Notes: generated from the sequence alone by a model not told the origin. A DNA stretch of 64,000 bases from Phlebopus portentosus (GCA_037892935.1 JAYXKI010000004.1:1612001-1676000); one strand, 5' to 3'; counted from the stretch's first letter, positions 1-11,630 are shown. Translations and numbers: made by a program.

Positions 1-2193
1 TGGCTGGAGGTTCCTGGAGGGATATTGACAGGTCCTCGATGCCGCCGGGGACACGAACGTGAGTACTGGGGTGAATTTCGGATTCGCGGAGGTCTTTAGG
101 AACGTGGATGAAACGAGGGGGAATTATAGGCGATATAGGGTGTGCGGCGGCGGTGCTTGCGCTTTCGCCGGGCGGTGGGTTACGTGTAAAAGGAGTGATA
201 GATGCTCTTCTGGGATGCCGGGTGGGTGGGTCGTCTGCGGCGATGGAGGCGCGTCGACGGTTCGGCGCGGACGGAGATCTGGGTGCGGTGGGACGGGGTT
301 CTTCTGTTCGGCCTCTTGTAAAGAGTGTGGAATAATGGTATGGTTGGCCGGCGGTTGTGGCTGAGGCTGTTTGACTGTTTTCCGCCCTTCTTTGCAGCCT
401 TAGTGAGTATCGCGTGCCCTTGGAAGGGCCTGAGATCGGTTGGAACGACACCTTTTTACCTCCCTCGCCGTGGGCTCCAAAATGTAGACTATCAGACTCT
501 CCTAGACAGGGACAAAGGTGGCGGCAGTGGCGTTCGACCACAGGGAGGCGATGTCAAAGGTGTCGAGAGGAAAAAGGGGAGGTCCTACCAGATCTACAGA
601 CTACCTACAGGCTTTCAGAAGCGACACTCAGCTCAGATGTACAAGGATCTGGCCGTTAGGGCAGATCCGCCGCGCCTTCGAATAACTCGCCGCGGCGATC
701 CGGGCCTCGGCGACTGTATAGGAATCGCCGAGTCCGACTGAACCGGCGAAGGGGTCGCAGCGGCGGACTGGGTGCGGGGCCGGCGGAGGTTCGCACCAGT
801 GCAATTCCGCCTGGTAGTTGGGGAGATGACATCGGAACGACACAGAGAGGGCGCGGGAGAGAGAGAGTCGACACCACTTAAAAAGGGGAGTAGTGTCGGC
901 GGTGGAACGACGCGGAGGCGGCGGAGGCGGCGAGAAGTGGGAGACTGGACTCAGTCGAAAAGGGGCGCCGGCGCCGACGGAAGGGGTGAACACAAGAAGA
1001 GTGACAGCTGCGTCGAGGCGTCGACGAAGTATAACAGATGCCTAGAAGAGTGACGGCTGCGTCGAGGCGTTGAGGAAGAATCACAAATGTTCAGGGCCCG
1101 AGCGGCGGCGGAGGCTAGAGAGAGAGGGACGGCGATGCAGATATGAGTGGGACGTCCCCGGAGCGATTACTAAACGAGTGACAGCTGCGCAGAGGGGAGA
1201 CGACCAGGGCGGCGAATGAGCTCGGCGGCTTCTATCCTGTGAGATCCGGGGCCGCGCCGTCAGGACGGGATCGGCGAGGGCACGTGACCGGGAGTTCGCC
1301 CGATCCGGCTGTCTGGTTCTCTGTATATACTGGTTTCTTGAAGGAGGCTTCTTTACTTGTGGTTGGTCTCTGGTAGCTGCGTTCTAGAGTGTATATCTGC
1401 TGCTTTTTAGGATAGATACATGCTCTCTATATATACTATGAGTCCTTGATAAGAAATATCACTTAAAGCGGCGGGCGGCGAGGCGTGACAGGCGCGCCGC
1501 GACGGCGGGGGCCGCCGCCGAGATGCGCCGCCAAGCCACCAAGACCTAGGGGCGCCCCAATCGGAACGGCGGAGTGCTGGTACGTCGTGTCGAATGTCGG
1601 GGCCGTTCGGATCGGTCAGGGCGCGCTCTATATAGATCTGAAACGCCAAGGGGTCGAATAAAACTAAAAAGGGGAATATACGGACGGCCGCCGGGCGCGC
1701 TACCGCGCTCGGCGTACAATGTGGGATGATAAGAATATGAAACAATCAACGAAATGGACCTGAGATTGGCTATCGTTCACCCAGCCGGCGCGGCGGCGGG
1801 CATACACCTCCGCGATGGCGCGATATACATCCGCCGCAGCGTGTCCGGCCGCCGTGCGAGCACTTCCGAAGCCCGGAGTCACCGGATTCGGCGGAACCGT
1901 TCTTGAGAGAGGCTGGAGAAGGGGAACTAGGATTTGGTCGAAGGGAGGACAAGATGATCATAAGATAGGAGTGGAGGCATCGCCGCCGGTTCGTATGGTC
2001 GGCGGCGGCGGCGGCGTGGATGCTGTTCCTAGGCCGCCGAAGGTCCGGCGGCCGCTGAGCAGGCTGTATTATGGGTAACGGCGGCGAAGGCTGGTTTGCT
2101 GACAATAGTACGCGGGGTGTCCTGGGTATGGCATAGGGGAGTACCGCCCTTACAGGCCTGTGCCGCTGGACCGGTACAGGTTAGTGCGGCGCA
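1..2193. other. GC-rich region without a credible gene
   Basis: This stretch is visibly richer in G and C than the rest of the window, with many CGGCGG-type runs. The open frames on both strands are Arg/Gly/Pro-rich and overlap one another, as expected for GC-rich non-coding DNA. I recognise no domain. TATA-like strings occur near 1323 and 1430, but no gene can be attached to them. It directly abuts the truncated 3' end of a gypsy pol relic, so it may be old transposon-derived or heterochromatic DNA; that is inference. Confidence 0.5.
995..1090. repeat. Imperfect 49-bp tandem duplication
   Basis: Two adjacent copies begin with agaagagtgac at 995 and 1044. Both run through ggctgcgtcgaggcgt-like sequence and end in acaratg-like sequence. 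A shorter match (gagtgacagctgcg) recurs near 1174. It lies in the GC-rich region and is probably a decaying minisatellite. Confidence 0.6.
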
Positions 2194-4905
2194 CTACAGC
2201 GCCTCCAGTACCTCGTTAGGGTGCAAAACCTTTGCCCTTGTTGTTCTGAGAGCCTTTGTCTGCTGACAACGATCGCATCCTTGCACATAATTCCTGACAT
2301 TGATGTACATGTTAGGCCACCAGAAACTTCTGTTCACTAGCGCAATGGTCTTGTTCGCTCCTGGGTGGCCTGCCAACGTCGAGTCGTGACACTCCCTCAT
2401 CACTTCCTCCCTCATGCTCATTGGTATGAAAACGTTTTGAAACTTCTTTGTCTTTGTCGTCGAGAGCTTAACTGTCACCTCCTTTTTCCACAACCCATCT
2501 ACGAACACTAAGTTCGTCGGTCTCTCTTCCTTATTCACCTCCACCTGTGCCTTTCGAATCTTTTCAATCAGCACGTCCCTTGACATCTCCACTGTTCCTC
2601 TGACCAGCCATTCATCTCTAATGAATGTGACATCCTCATTATCCCGTTCGCCCTTGTTGTAGTCCGCTCGTCGTGACAATATGTCTGCCTTGCCTAGCAT
2701 CTTCCCTGGCTTGTGCACTAGCGTGAAGTCAAACTCGGCTAAATCAAGCTGCCAACAAGCTTGTCGACGATTCAACTTCTGAGGAGATCGGAAGTATGTC
2801 AGGTTTGCGTGATCGGTCCACACTTCGAAGGGTTTCTTGGCTCCTTGAAGGTACTGCCGCCATTCCTTGAGGGCTTGTACGATTGCGAGCATCTCCTTGT
2901 CATAGATCTCGTAATTGCGTTCGGCCTCTAGGAAAGTCGATGATCGATAGGCTATTACCTTCCACCTGTCATCTTGCTTTTAAAAAAGCACTCCTCCAGA
3001 CGCAAAATCTGACGCATCTGCCTCAACCCGGAAAGGACCTTCCTCGTTCGGTATGGCTAGAACTGGAGGACTACTCAACCGACTCTTCAACTCTTCAAAC
3101 GCTTGTTGTTCTTCCTCTCCCCACTTCCATTCCACCTTGCCTGTCAGTGTGGTCAATGGTTTAACGACAGAGCTATAGTCCTTTACGAAGCATCATAACC
3201 AATTCCCTAGTCTCAGGAATTGTTGCAGTTCGTGAACATTTTGCGGGATTGGCCACTCCTGAACCGCTGTTGTCTTCTTCGGGTCCATTCGAACCTCGCC
3301 ATTACCAATGATGTGTCCGAGATACTTAACTGTATCAACCTCGAACTCACATTTCTGCGGCTTCAGGAAAAATCTGTTTTGACACAGGACCTCAAAGACT
3401 TGTTTAGTGCATTTGCAATGTTCCTCCAAATCATTCGAGAAGATGAGGATGTCATCGAGGTAAATGATAATGATACCCTCATGAATCATTTCTTGAAAGA
3501 TATCGTTCATGAAACCTTGGAATGTCGCTGGCGCATTGCATAATCCGAAAAACATGACCGTCGGTTCGAATAAGCCTAAGTTTGTCCTGAACGCTGCCTT
3601 CCATTCATCGCCTTCGCGGATCCAAATATTATAGTATCCCCAGCGAATGTCGAGCTTCGTGATGTACTTCGCATCCTTGACCTTATCGATGAGCTCGTTT
3701 ATCAGCGGCAACAGGTACTTATTCTTGACCGTTCCTTCATTGAGCTTTCGATAGTCTTGGATTGCTCGTAAGCTCCCATCTTCCTTCTTGATAAAGAAGA
3801 ATGGAGACGCCATTGGGGATTTTGACTGTCGGATACATCCAGATGCTAGGTTCTCTTCGATGAACTCCTTCATTGCTTCTTGTTCTTTCAGTGACAATGG
3901 ATAAACCTTGCAATTGCTGGGCTTAAAATCTGGCTTCAAGTTGATAGCATGGTCCCACGTTTGATGGTTTGGTAGGCGTTCAAATGATTCTTCACTAAAG
4001 ACATCCACGTATTCTTCCAGATAAGGTGGCCACTTCGCCGCCTCCTTCATCCGCACATTCCTCACAAACTCTTTGTCTATCTCCTCACTTGATAGTGATG
4101 ACTCACATTCATCAGGGCAACGTGTGAACTTGACTGTTCCCGACCTCCAATCGATCTCAGGATTGTGCTTCGTCAACCAGTCATGTCCGAGGAAGATGTT
4201 GCTTGACGCTAAGGATGTCACTGCCAGTTGAATCTCCTCCTCGTGTTTCCCAAAGAACATTCGTACAACTACGTATTCCTTGATCAATCCACCCTCGTTG
4301 CTTGTTCCATCAGCATTGAAGACTGGTCTAGGCTGAATGTACCTTTGAGTGGGGAAACCATACCATTTGACAAAGCCTTCATCGATACATGAGCCTGTGC
4401 ATCCCGAGTCGATTAGCACATGAGCATCAATGAAGTTTTCCTCTTCGAGTAGAGGGTTCGACAAGTCTACTTCATCATCGCCTGCTACTCTTGGATGTAC
4501 AATGCTAACGAAGGCGTCCAACTCTTTTCCTCCGACCCTCCGGATGAATTGATCTGCGTCCACTATGCCCTCGCGCCATACCTCAGCCGCGCGTCTGCCA
4601 ACCACATCCCACACTGCTTCAGTATCATTTGCCTGAGCAACAACGTTCTCGTGGTAAGGTGCTTCCGCCTCAACCTCATTTTTTATAGTGGTTTGACTCC
4701 GCTCTTCCACACTAAGCTCGTTTGAATCGCCTGCTTGCACATTCACTTTTCTGACTAACAAATCTGTGTAGACGTCAAAGTCATCATCGTCCGCTTCAGG
4801 TTCATCAGGTATCACATTGGTAAGGAGTTCTCGAAGGGTGAAACCGTTGCTGATATTCGCATCTTGGTATTGTACAACAGGATGATTATATTTTAACGAG
4901 TCCAA
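2194..4905 (-). pseudogene. gypsy pol: protease, reverse transcriptase, RNase H, truncated integrase
   Basis: The open segment at 3193-4905 has an aspartic protease site ([16 protein letters not shown] rather than the commoner DTG), followed by the reverse transcriptase with the catalytic YLDDILIF motif. RNase H starts around 3050 (VEADASDFASGG) and is broken by a TAA in a run of A/T near 2985. The last open segment, 2194-2892, holds the end of RNase H and the H-H-C-C zinc domain of integrase (HDSTLAGHPGANKT, then CDRCQQ). A stop at 2194-2196 ends it before any DDE core. Downstream sequence shows no homology I can see, so the 3' end is deleted or decayed. Confidence 0.85.
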
Positions 4906-4946
4906 CGAAAAGAGTCCTTTAGGAAACCGATCAGTCGTCCCGACAT

Positions 4947-5945
4947 CTACGCCTGGTCCTCTGGAAAACCCTCACCGTCTACGAGTTCTTCCAGCTCAGT
5001 CAGCACTGCTTGCATGTCGACGTCGCTGAAGGAAGATTCCTTTGCTTGGCTGAGCTCTTCGAGTAGTGCTTCCCTGTCTTCTGGCACAAATGCCGCAATG
5101 ATCGCACATATCGCTTCGCAACCTCGTGGGCATTCCCGGATGTAGTGGCCCACTTGACCACACTTGTAGCAAGCGCGCATGCGACACGCCTGGTTCATCA
5201 TCACATCCATTGGTTGACCTAGGCCTCCGTATGTTACTCCAGTCGCATCATGATGATCTTGGGCAGGAGGGATGAAAGGATGGGTCGCTTGTTGAGGTGG
5301 CGCCGGACGTCTTAGAGGCAGCGGTGCTGGTTTCATCACCGTCGAGCTGATCGTCTTCTTCCTACACTCAGCCATCAGATCTCTAATCTGGTGCTCGACC
5401 CTGTCGACCTTGACTGCAGCCCTTTTGAATTCCTCATATGTTGTCAGCTCGTTGGGTAGGCGCATGATACCTTCAACCACCTTTGGGTTCAGAGCTCTCT
5501 TGAGGCGACTCATCAACCATTCATCATGAGCTTCCGTGGCCAGTCCAGCATCTACTCGACAAATGTCGAACTTGTTGAAGAATTCATCCGCATTGAGATC
5601 GCCCTGATACATCGCATCAAGTCATTCAAATGCCTTCTGAGAACGAGCCGGGTCATCGAATGAGGTGTCGAGCTTCTTTAGAAAAGCGTCCCAAGTGTCC
5701 TTGAACGCTATCCTACCATGTTCGTCGATTGTGCTGCTCGTGTAGCTTTCTGCCCAGCTTGCTGCAGCACCACTCTTCATATATGACAGAGCGAACATGA
5801 TCTTCGCTTTGCTCGTCCTAAACTCTGACTCCGATGCATAAACGTACAAGCGAAGCTCTCGTTTAAAGTCAACATAACCGTGTTTGCTATCAAAGTCTTG
5901 GGGTTTGGCGACATGAACCTTGTTCGACTTCGATCCTTGGCCCGT
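4947..5945 (-). pseudogene. gypsy gag, C-terminal part (broken)
   Basis: Capsid-like sequence is followed by a CCHC zinc knuckle, CYKCGQVGHYIRECP, near 5125-5170. The upstream capsid part includes FKRELRLYVYASESEF and a SWAESYT motif common in basidiomycete gypsy gag proteins. An in-frame TGA near 5620 separates two open segments in the same frame. The N-terminal remainder lies beyond the inserted element, at 9993-10540. This was a nucleocapsid/capsid polyprotein; it cannot be translated intact now. Confidence 0.8.
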
Positions 5946-6938
5946 TGTAGAGATACCTGTGGATTTGAGCTCGGATCTACTCTATTTGGACGATCTGACA
6001 TGCCGATCATCAGAACGATCGACCTTGACCATATGTGGAAGGATCTGCAGTGTGGATCAGTAGGTTGTGCATTTACGGTTCAGCAGCCTTCTGTTCCCCT
6101 CCATCCAGCCTCACTCTCTATTGTCTACCCCTTTCAGGCGACAGGCTGTGATGCAGATGACTTGGTTGGATGTCCATATTTACATTTTATTTGGTTTCTT
6201 TCCTTATTTATCTTCCTGAATCATGTTTCGAGCCTTTGTTGTATGGGTGGCTCACTACTGTATATAAGTGTCCTGTGCCGCTCTAATGAAAAGGGGGAGC
6301 CCCAGAACGCCCCAGTTTCGACTCATATCATCTCCAGTCAAGTTCCCTAGTCTCCCAGCTTCGTCTTAGTCCGTTCCCTCGAGTTCCAGTCCAGTTCCGA
6401 CAGTTGCACCAGTTGTGCATATACTCCAGCCCAACAGATCGTCGATTTTGCTATATCTCCATCAGTTCTCCACCGATCACCTCGGTCCAGCATTCGTTCG
6501 ATTCGTCTCATTGTTCTTCATCTTCGAGTATTTTCACCCACGAGTTCCGCAGAGTTCCGCTTCATTTAGCCAAGTTCCGATTTTACGATAGTTTTCCGAT
6601 ATCTTGTTCAGTCTGTATCTCCCTCATTTCTTATCCGTTCATTGTGATTCTTGATCTGTCAGGATCGTGTCGACGAGTACTTTTGATCTCTTATTTTACA
6701 TCATCGTCTTAGCTAGCTAGTTTTCGACCTCAGAGTAGGTGGCTCAGTTTACACTTCTGACACGGCACCCTTTTGTATTTTGTTTCCCCCTTCTCTAAGC
6801 CATTCCCCTCGACTCCAGCATACACTCCTCACATTTTAGACACTCCCTCTTACATTGTACACATCTGGTTGACCCCCAGAGGTCGAACTCAGACCTTCAG
6901 ACTGTCAGTTGGCCTTCAGAGCCAGCAAACACGTTTCA
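5946..6938 (+). repeat. 5' LTR of the nested element
   Basis: 993 bp, TG...CA. It contains a TATA-like ctgtatataag near 6257, suitable as a pol II promoter. The 3' LTR at 9000-9992 is the same length and almost identical. Open frames inside the two LTRs are duplicated products of this repeat, not genes. Confidence 0.9.
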
Positions 6939-6940
6939 AA

Positions 6941-6959
6941 TTGGAGCCCACGGCGAGGG
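6941..6959 (+). other. Putative primer-binding site of the nested element
   Basis: The sequence TTGGAGCCCACGGCGAGGG starts 2 bases downstream of the 5' LTR end. The TGG fits pairing with a tRNA 3' CCA. I could not assign the tRNA. A perfect reverse complement occurs at 462-480 in this window. Confidence 0.5.
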
Positions 6960-7026
6960 GGTCTCTATCTTTGTTTTTGGAGTGTTTCCCTTCTTTATTC
7001 TTCGTTTCTAGCCTTTCTCTTTCATT

Positions 7027-8694
7027 ATGCCCAGGTCCAGCCTTCGTGGTTCCTCTTCTGCCGCTTGCATGCCACTTTCTTATGCAGAAGGTGCCCCAGT
7101 ATTTGATGGTTCGTCTCCAAGGCTTATTGGTCGATTCCTAGAGGATGTCGAGCTCCTCTGCATCGATGCTCAGCTCACAGACTCTGATAGAGTGCACTGG
7201 ACAATTTATTATGCCTCCTTGGATGTTGCAGATCAGTGGTCTATGCTCCCAGAGGCACTTGTATCAAGTCCTACTTGGTCCAGGTTTGTCACAGAGGTCC
7301 TAGAGCTTTATCCCGAGTACACAGATGCCAGACGAAGGTTCCAACCTGCAGATCTCGAAGATTTGGTCCAGAAGTCGGCAGCAGGTCCTATGAAGTCAGT
7401 ACAGCAGTTGTACAGCTACTACAGGTCGTTCCTTCGAGTTTCCAAGCATCTGGAAGCCCACCAGCGAATCACCTCGTTACAGTCGAACAGGCTCTTCACT
7501 CTAGGCCTCCCAGAGACGCTTCGATCCCTCGTTTTCAGCCGCTTTACCATAAAGTACCCAGACAAGTACCCAGATGACGATTTTAGCATACAAGAGGTGC
7601 TATCAGCTGCAGAATTCGTTCTCCATAGAATTTCGGCGAGCCAGCCACACAGGTTCGATGAGTTGGCTCCAGTACGATCCGAACGACCCCAGAATGGCAT
7701 CGATCCGCCCAGTACTTCGATTTCCACAGCAGTTACAAGTCATTTGGTACCTCAGTTGACATCCAGCGATGTTCCTCTTCATTCCCCCGTGTTCCCCTCG
7801 AGTTACGATGCCCCCCAGACATTGAAATCGACGTTGCGATGTGTTACGAACGTTCCGACCAAGTTTCGCGCGTTCCGGTCACGTGCTAAGCGAGATCGAG
7901 GGGTTGCGACTTTGCCACTTGAAGCTGCACACAGAGCCTTAGACGCTACTGTTTTCAGCTGTTTCTTTTGCAGTAGCCCTCGTCACCTCATCAGGGACTG
8001 TCCAGTAGTCGCCCAGTACGTCCAGGATGGTCGATGCAAGTGGAATTCAGCATACAAGATAGTTTTACCCAGTGGATTGCATGTTCCAGCAAGTTTTGGC
8101 AGTAATAACTTGCAGGAGAGGTTTGATTCGTTCTATGAAGCTTATCCTGAGCTTCTAGAGTCGTCTCCCAGTCCCCCTTCACCCCCCAGAGCCGCATCAC
8201 CAGCCCCAGTGTCCATGGTTTCGAAGTCAGCACAGCAGCCAGCTTCTTTCAGGCACAGCTCTTCATATGCTCCCAGTGCAGTAATGCAACTTCTCCCCCC
8301 AGGCCAGTCTTCTCCCAAGCGCTTCTTGAAGCCATCCATTGCTTCTCAGTCGATCGTAGATCATACCTACTCGAGTTCCAGCCAGCCAGCTAGCGGTTTA
8401 GCCCCTAGGACGAATTTATCTTGCAAGAATCTCTCTAAGCATTGTATTGGTGGTAGTCCCAGTACATTACCTTCGATTAATTCGGTTGGAGCGGTTCTTC
8501 CAGTTTACTCTTGTTGTTTCGACTCTATGGCATCCCCCCCATCGCATTCCATGTATTCCAGGCCAGATTCACCATTGGAGTTCAGTTCTTCGACACCAGG
8601 CAGCTCTGACAGTTCAGTATCGAGCTTAGGTTCATTCCGATGGAGTTCCGCATCCTCCGATCGCGTTCCGACGCCCCTAGGCGAGTTGCGATAG
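7027..8694 (+). CDS. Gag-like protein with CCHC zinc knuckle
   Basis: 555 aa, the only substantial ORF between the two LTRs. The N-terminal third resembles a retroelement capsid (DRVHWTIYYASLDVADQW, then YRSFLRVSKHL). A zinc knuckle CFFCSSPRHLIRDCP (C-x2-C-x4-H-x4-C) is at about residues 312-326. The C-terminal 200 residues are Ser/Pro-rich and probably disordered. I chose the ATG at 7027, which follows the 5' LTR and primer region. The protein probably binds and packages element RNA. No catalytic domain follows, so mobility would depend on another element's polymerase and integrase. Confidence 0.8.
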   Translation: MPRSSLRGSSSAACMPLSYAEGAPVFDGSSPRLIGRFLEDVELLCIDAQLTDSDRVHWTIYYASLDVADQWSMLPEALVSSPTWSRFVTEVLELYPEYTDARRRFQPADLEDLVQKSAAGPMKSVQQLYSYYRSFLRVSKHLEAHQRITSLQSNRLFTLGLPETLRSLVFSRFTIKYPDKYPDDDFSIQEVLSAAEFVLHRISASQPHRFDELAPVRSERPQNGIDPPSTSISTAVTSHLVPQLTSSDVPLHSPVFPSSYDAPQTLKSTLRCVTNVPTKFRAFRSRAKRDRGVATLPLEAAHRALDATVFSCFFCSSPRHLIRDCPVVAQYVQDGRCKWNSAYKIVLPSGLHVPASFGSNNLQERFDSFYEAYPELLESSPSPPSPPRAASPAPVSMVSKSAQQPASFRHSSSYAPSAVMQLLPPGQSSPKRFLKPSIASQSIVDHTYSSSSQPASGLAPRTNLSCKNLSKHCIGGSPSTLPSINSVGAVLPVYSCCFDSMASPPSHSMYSRPDSPLEFSSSTPGSSDSSVSSLGSFRWSSASSDRVPTPLGELR

Positions 8695-8986
8695 TGTTCC
8701 GATGCGCAACAATGCGTAACGATCGTAACGAGTGCTCAACCATGCAGATTGGTTCAGTTTTGGTGTTTCTATGCAGGAATGTTTGTTTTCTCAAGATTTT
8801 CGACTCTCTTTCATACAACTCCTCGTTTAATTCGGTTTCTTTCGATCTCGGCTCGGTCCATGCACCATTCGACTCGCTCTATGTGCTTTCTCGAGGTTCC
8901 ATATCTCCAAACTCACATCATCTGACGCTTCTACATGACAAATCGAAGTTTTGGGAGTTTGATGACTGCGGACAGTCATGATTTGA

Positions 8987-8999
8987 AGACCCCAGGAGG
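8987..8999 (+). other. Putative polypurine tract
   Basis: The short purine-rich stretch gaccccaggaggt ends immediately before the TG of the 3' LTR, where plus-strand priming is expected. It is short and interrupted by Cs, so support is moderate. Confidence 0.4.
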
Positions 9000-9992
9000 T
9001 GTAGAGATACCTGCGGATTTGAGCTCGGATCTACTCTATTTGGACGATCTGACATGCCGATCATCAGAACGATCGACCTTGACCATATGTGGAAGGATCT
9101 GCAGTGTGGATCAGTAGGTTGTGCATTTACGGTTCAGCAGCCTTCTGTTCCCCTCCATCCAGCCTCACTCTCTATTGTCTACCCCTTTCAGGCGACAGGC
9201 TGTGATGCAGATGACTTGGTTGGATGTCCATATTTACATTTTATTTGGTTTCTTTCCTTATTTATCTTCCTGAATCATGTTTCGAGCCTTTGTTGTATGG
9301 GTGGCTCACTACTGTATATAAGTGTCCTGTGCCGCTCTAATGAAAAGGGGGAGCCCCAGAACGCCCCAGTTTCGACTCATATCATCTCCAGTCAAGTTCC
9401 CTAGTCTCCCAGCTTCGTCTTAGTCCGTTCCCTCGAGTTCCAGTCCAGTTCCGACAGTTGCACCAGTTGTGCATATACTCCAGCCCAACAGATCGTCGAT
9501 TTTGCTATATCTCCATCAGTTCTCCACCGATCACCTCGGTCCAGCATTCGTTCGATTCGTCTCATTGTTCTTCATCTTCGAGTATTTTCACCCACGAGTT
9601 CCGCAGAGTTCCGCTTCATTTAGCCAAGTTCCGATTTTACGATAGTTTTCCGATATCTTGTTCAGTCTGTATCTCCCTCATTTCTTATCCGTTCATTGTG
9701 ATTCTTGATCTGTCAGGATCGTGTCGACGAGTACTTTTGATCTCTTATTTTACATCATCGTCTTAGCTAGCTAGTTTTCGACCTCAGAGTAGGTGGCTCA
9801 GTTTACACTTCTGACACGGCACCCTTTTGTATTTTGTTTCCCCCTTCTCTAAGCCATTCCCCTCGACTCCAGCATACACTCCTCACATTTTAGACACTCC
9901 CTCTTACATTGTACACATCTGGTTGACCCCCAGAGGTCGAACTCAGACCTTCAGACTGTCAGTTGGCCTTCAGAGCCAGCAGACACGTTTCA
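9000..9992 (+). repeat. 3' LTR of the nested element
   Basis: 993 bp, same ends and length as the 5' LTR. The visible differences include the ninth base of the GAGATACCTG(T/C)GG stretch at the start and AGCA(A/G)ACAC near the end. It is preceded by the purine-rich ccccaggagg at 8990-8999. Confidence 0.9.
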
Positions 9993-10540
9993 CCGTGCCT
10001 TTCCCTGCCACCTGGAGTGCTAGCGCAATCACCATAGCAAGGTCCGTTATTGATTCTTTCGAAGCAACATTTCTTGTTCCTCTCCTTCGCTCTCTTTGTC
10101 TTCATCAGTTGGTATGAGTGGAGCGGGTTCCCATGGTTCGGTGAATGATAGAGAGGGTGCAATGCAAGGAGCTATCATCTGAGCAGTCGACGTTGACGGG
10201 CCTGGTAATGAGATCGTTGGTTGAGCAGGGGTGAGGGGTGCGGGTTCGTCTATGTCGCCCTCTCACTTCGCTCGCCAATAAAGCGACTTTCCATCTCTGT
10301 CAGAGTACCACTTCTTCGCATTCTCGTCCCACCAAGCAGTAAAGATTTGATCGCCCGACTTGACAATGTGATGTCCTTGTGACGCGCTCCACCTACAGTT
10401 TGTCAGAAGAGCTGCCCGCTGGTCATCAGTTAGATCCACCTTGATAGGCCAGAGGTGGAATGGGGATCGGGATGGTGTTCGGACGGGACCAACTTCGGAT
10501 AATCGGCTTGTCTTTGAAATTGATAACTAGCTGGAAGGCC
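9993..10540 (-). pseudogene. gypsy gag, N-terminal part, beyond the nested insertion
   Basis: On the minus strand this reads through PIKVDLTDDQRAALLTNC and IFTAWWDENAKKWYSDRDGK, then meets a TGA (after LYWRAK). It continues as an acidic, Pro-rich linker to VAGKGTG at the insertion point, with one frame change near 10055. The join to the frame at 5945 shows that this segment and the gag part at 4947-5945 were once contiguous. Confidence 0.7.
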
Positions 10541-10928
10541 CTGAGGTAGATGATGAACGAGATGCTTGATGATGATTGTACTCTGTGAGTCACCCAAGAG
10601 AATGTTTAATGTGAGTTCCACAGAAGGGTGATTCGGAGCGCCACAATTGGAGGATTGATTGATTGTTTCGGAAACTATCGGGTCACGTCAAAGTCAATCG
10701 GACCTTGACGGGCAAGATAGGGGTTGCTCGGATAAATCCGGGATAGGTGCAGTCATTGACCGTCGATGTGTCTCCTGCATGGAGTAGCGATGAACGAGTG
10801 GTTAAACCATGGGTCCGAGAGTAGGTCTTTCTATTATGTTAGGCAGCGAGACTAACGGGCATCGATCTCGAGGCGGCCAACACAACAACAAACAACTGGC
10901 TAACGTGAGTTGCCGGGCTATACGCATG

Positions 10929-11012
10929 CTATGTCGCAGTGAAGGTAAGTAGAATTCAGTAAACTAATAATACAAGAGTAGATACCTATGTCACAGTGAA
11001 GGTAAGTAGAAT
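10929..11012. repeat. 57-bp spaced direct repeat (27-bp core, two copies)
   Basis: CTATGTC(G/A)CAGTGAAGGTAAG begins at 10929 and 10986. Both copies contain a perfect GTAAGT donor-like string on the plus strand. They are probably relics of retroelement leader sequence. Confidence 0.55.
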
Positions 11013-11549
11013 AGAAAGACAAGGAACGAAAGAGTCAGACTATCTACTTATATAGACTTCGAGCGTGGGAAAGGTCTACTCTAATGGGAAGTCACATGAC
11101 AAGGAATGAGATGATTAGTGAGCGTGATAGAACATTGTGGAATGTTCCAGCAAATGGATGAATAAGTGCATAAGAAAAATAAAAGAAAAGGAAAAAGAAT
11201 ATTAAAATGAATGATGACATAAGAAAAGAAAAGGAAAATGTTCGAGTCCTTACAGCATATGGGACTCAAAAGGGGGAAAAGCCGGAGTGCGTCGTGTCAG
11301 GTCGAAACTTGGGAGGCATTGGGGGCCAATTGCAGATCCTTCAATTTACCTCTCATGCCTGGGTTTAGTAAGATGAGCTAGCTAAGTCAGCCTTTGTAAG
11401 TTTTCGACTGGGTGGCTCGAGCGTCCGAAAGTTCTTCCTACGCAGTGGTCAAGTGCAAGAGGCTACAGTAGTCCGTTCCACTTCGAATCGAATCAATCCG
11501 CACTGAGTTCCGCTGTTACGATGCGGATTACCACGGAACATGTGTCACG

Positions 11550-11630
11550 TGTGCGATCTCGGACCTAGCGTGTCGATGCTTCTTACAACGTGCATGATCT
11601 CGGACCTAGCGTGTCGGTACTTATTACACT
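11550..11630. repeat. 41-bp tandem duplication
   Basis: Both copies contain GATCTCGGACCTAGCGTGTC, beginning at 11555 and 11596. No function is visible. Confidence 0.6.

Larger units (their letters stand above)
5946..9992 (+). mobile_element. Non-autonomous LTR retrotransposon with gag only, nested in the gypsy relic
   Basis: Two near-identical 993-bp direct repeats (offset exactly 3054) start with TGTAG and end with TTTCA, which are canonical TG...CA LTR ends. A 4-bp target duplication CCGT lies at 5942-5945 and 9993-9996. A primer-site-like TTGGAGCCC begins 2 bases after the 5' LTR. A purine-rich AGGAGG precedes the 3' LTR. The interior has a single long ORF (7027-8694) encoding a gag-like protein and no protease, reverse transcriptase or integrase. 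About 2 kb of interior cannot hold pol, so the element needs proteins in trans. LTR similarity is very high (I noticed only a few substitutions), so the insertion is recent. Confidence 0.88.
2194..10540 (-). mobile_element. Degenerate Ty3/gypsy LTR retrotransposon, interrupted by a second element
   Basis: Read on the minus strand, the order is gag (about 10540 to 9993, continuing at 5945 to 4947), protease, reverse transcriptase, RNase H and the integrase zinc-binding domain (4905 to 2194). This is the gypsy order. The gag frame continues across the insertion: residues just outside the plus-strand element on both sides join as VAGKGTGQGSKSNK. The element is dead. It has a TGA in gag near 5620, a stop in a homopolymer run in RNase H near 2985, a TGA and a frame change in the gag N-terminal part, and it ends before the integrase catalytic core. 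I could not define its own LTRs. Confidence 0.85.

Noticed and set aside
6404..6712. 102-aa ORF, repeated identically at 9458-9766
   Set aside because: It lies wholly inside the two LTR copies; the duplication is the LTR, not a gene family.
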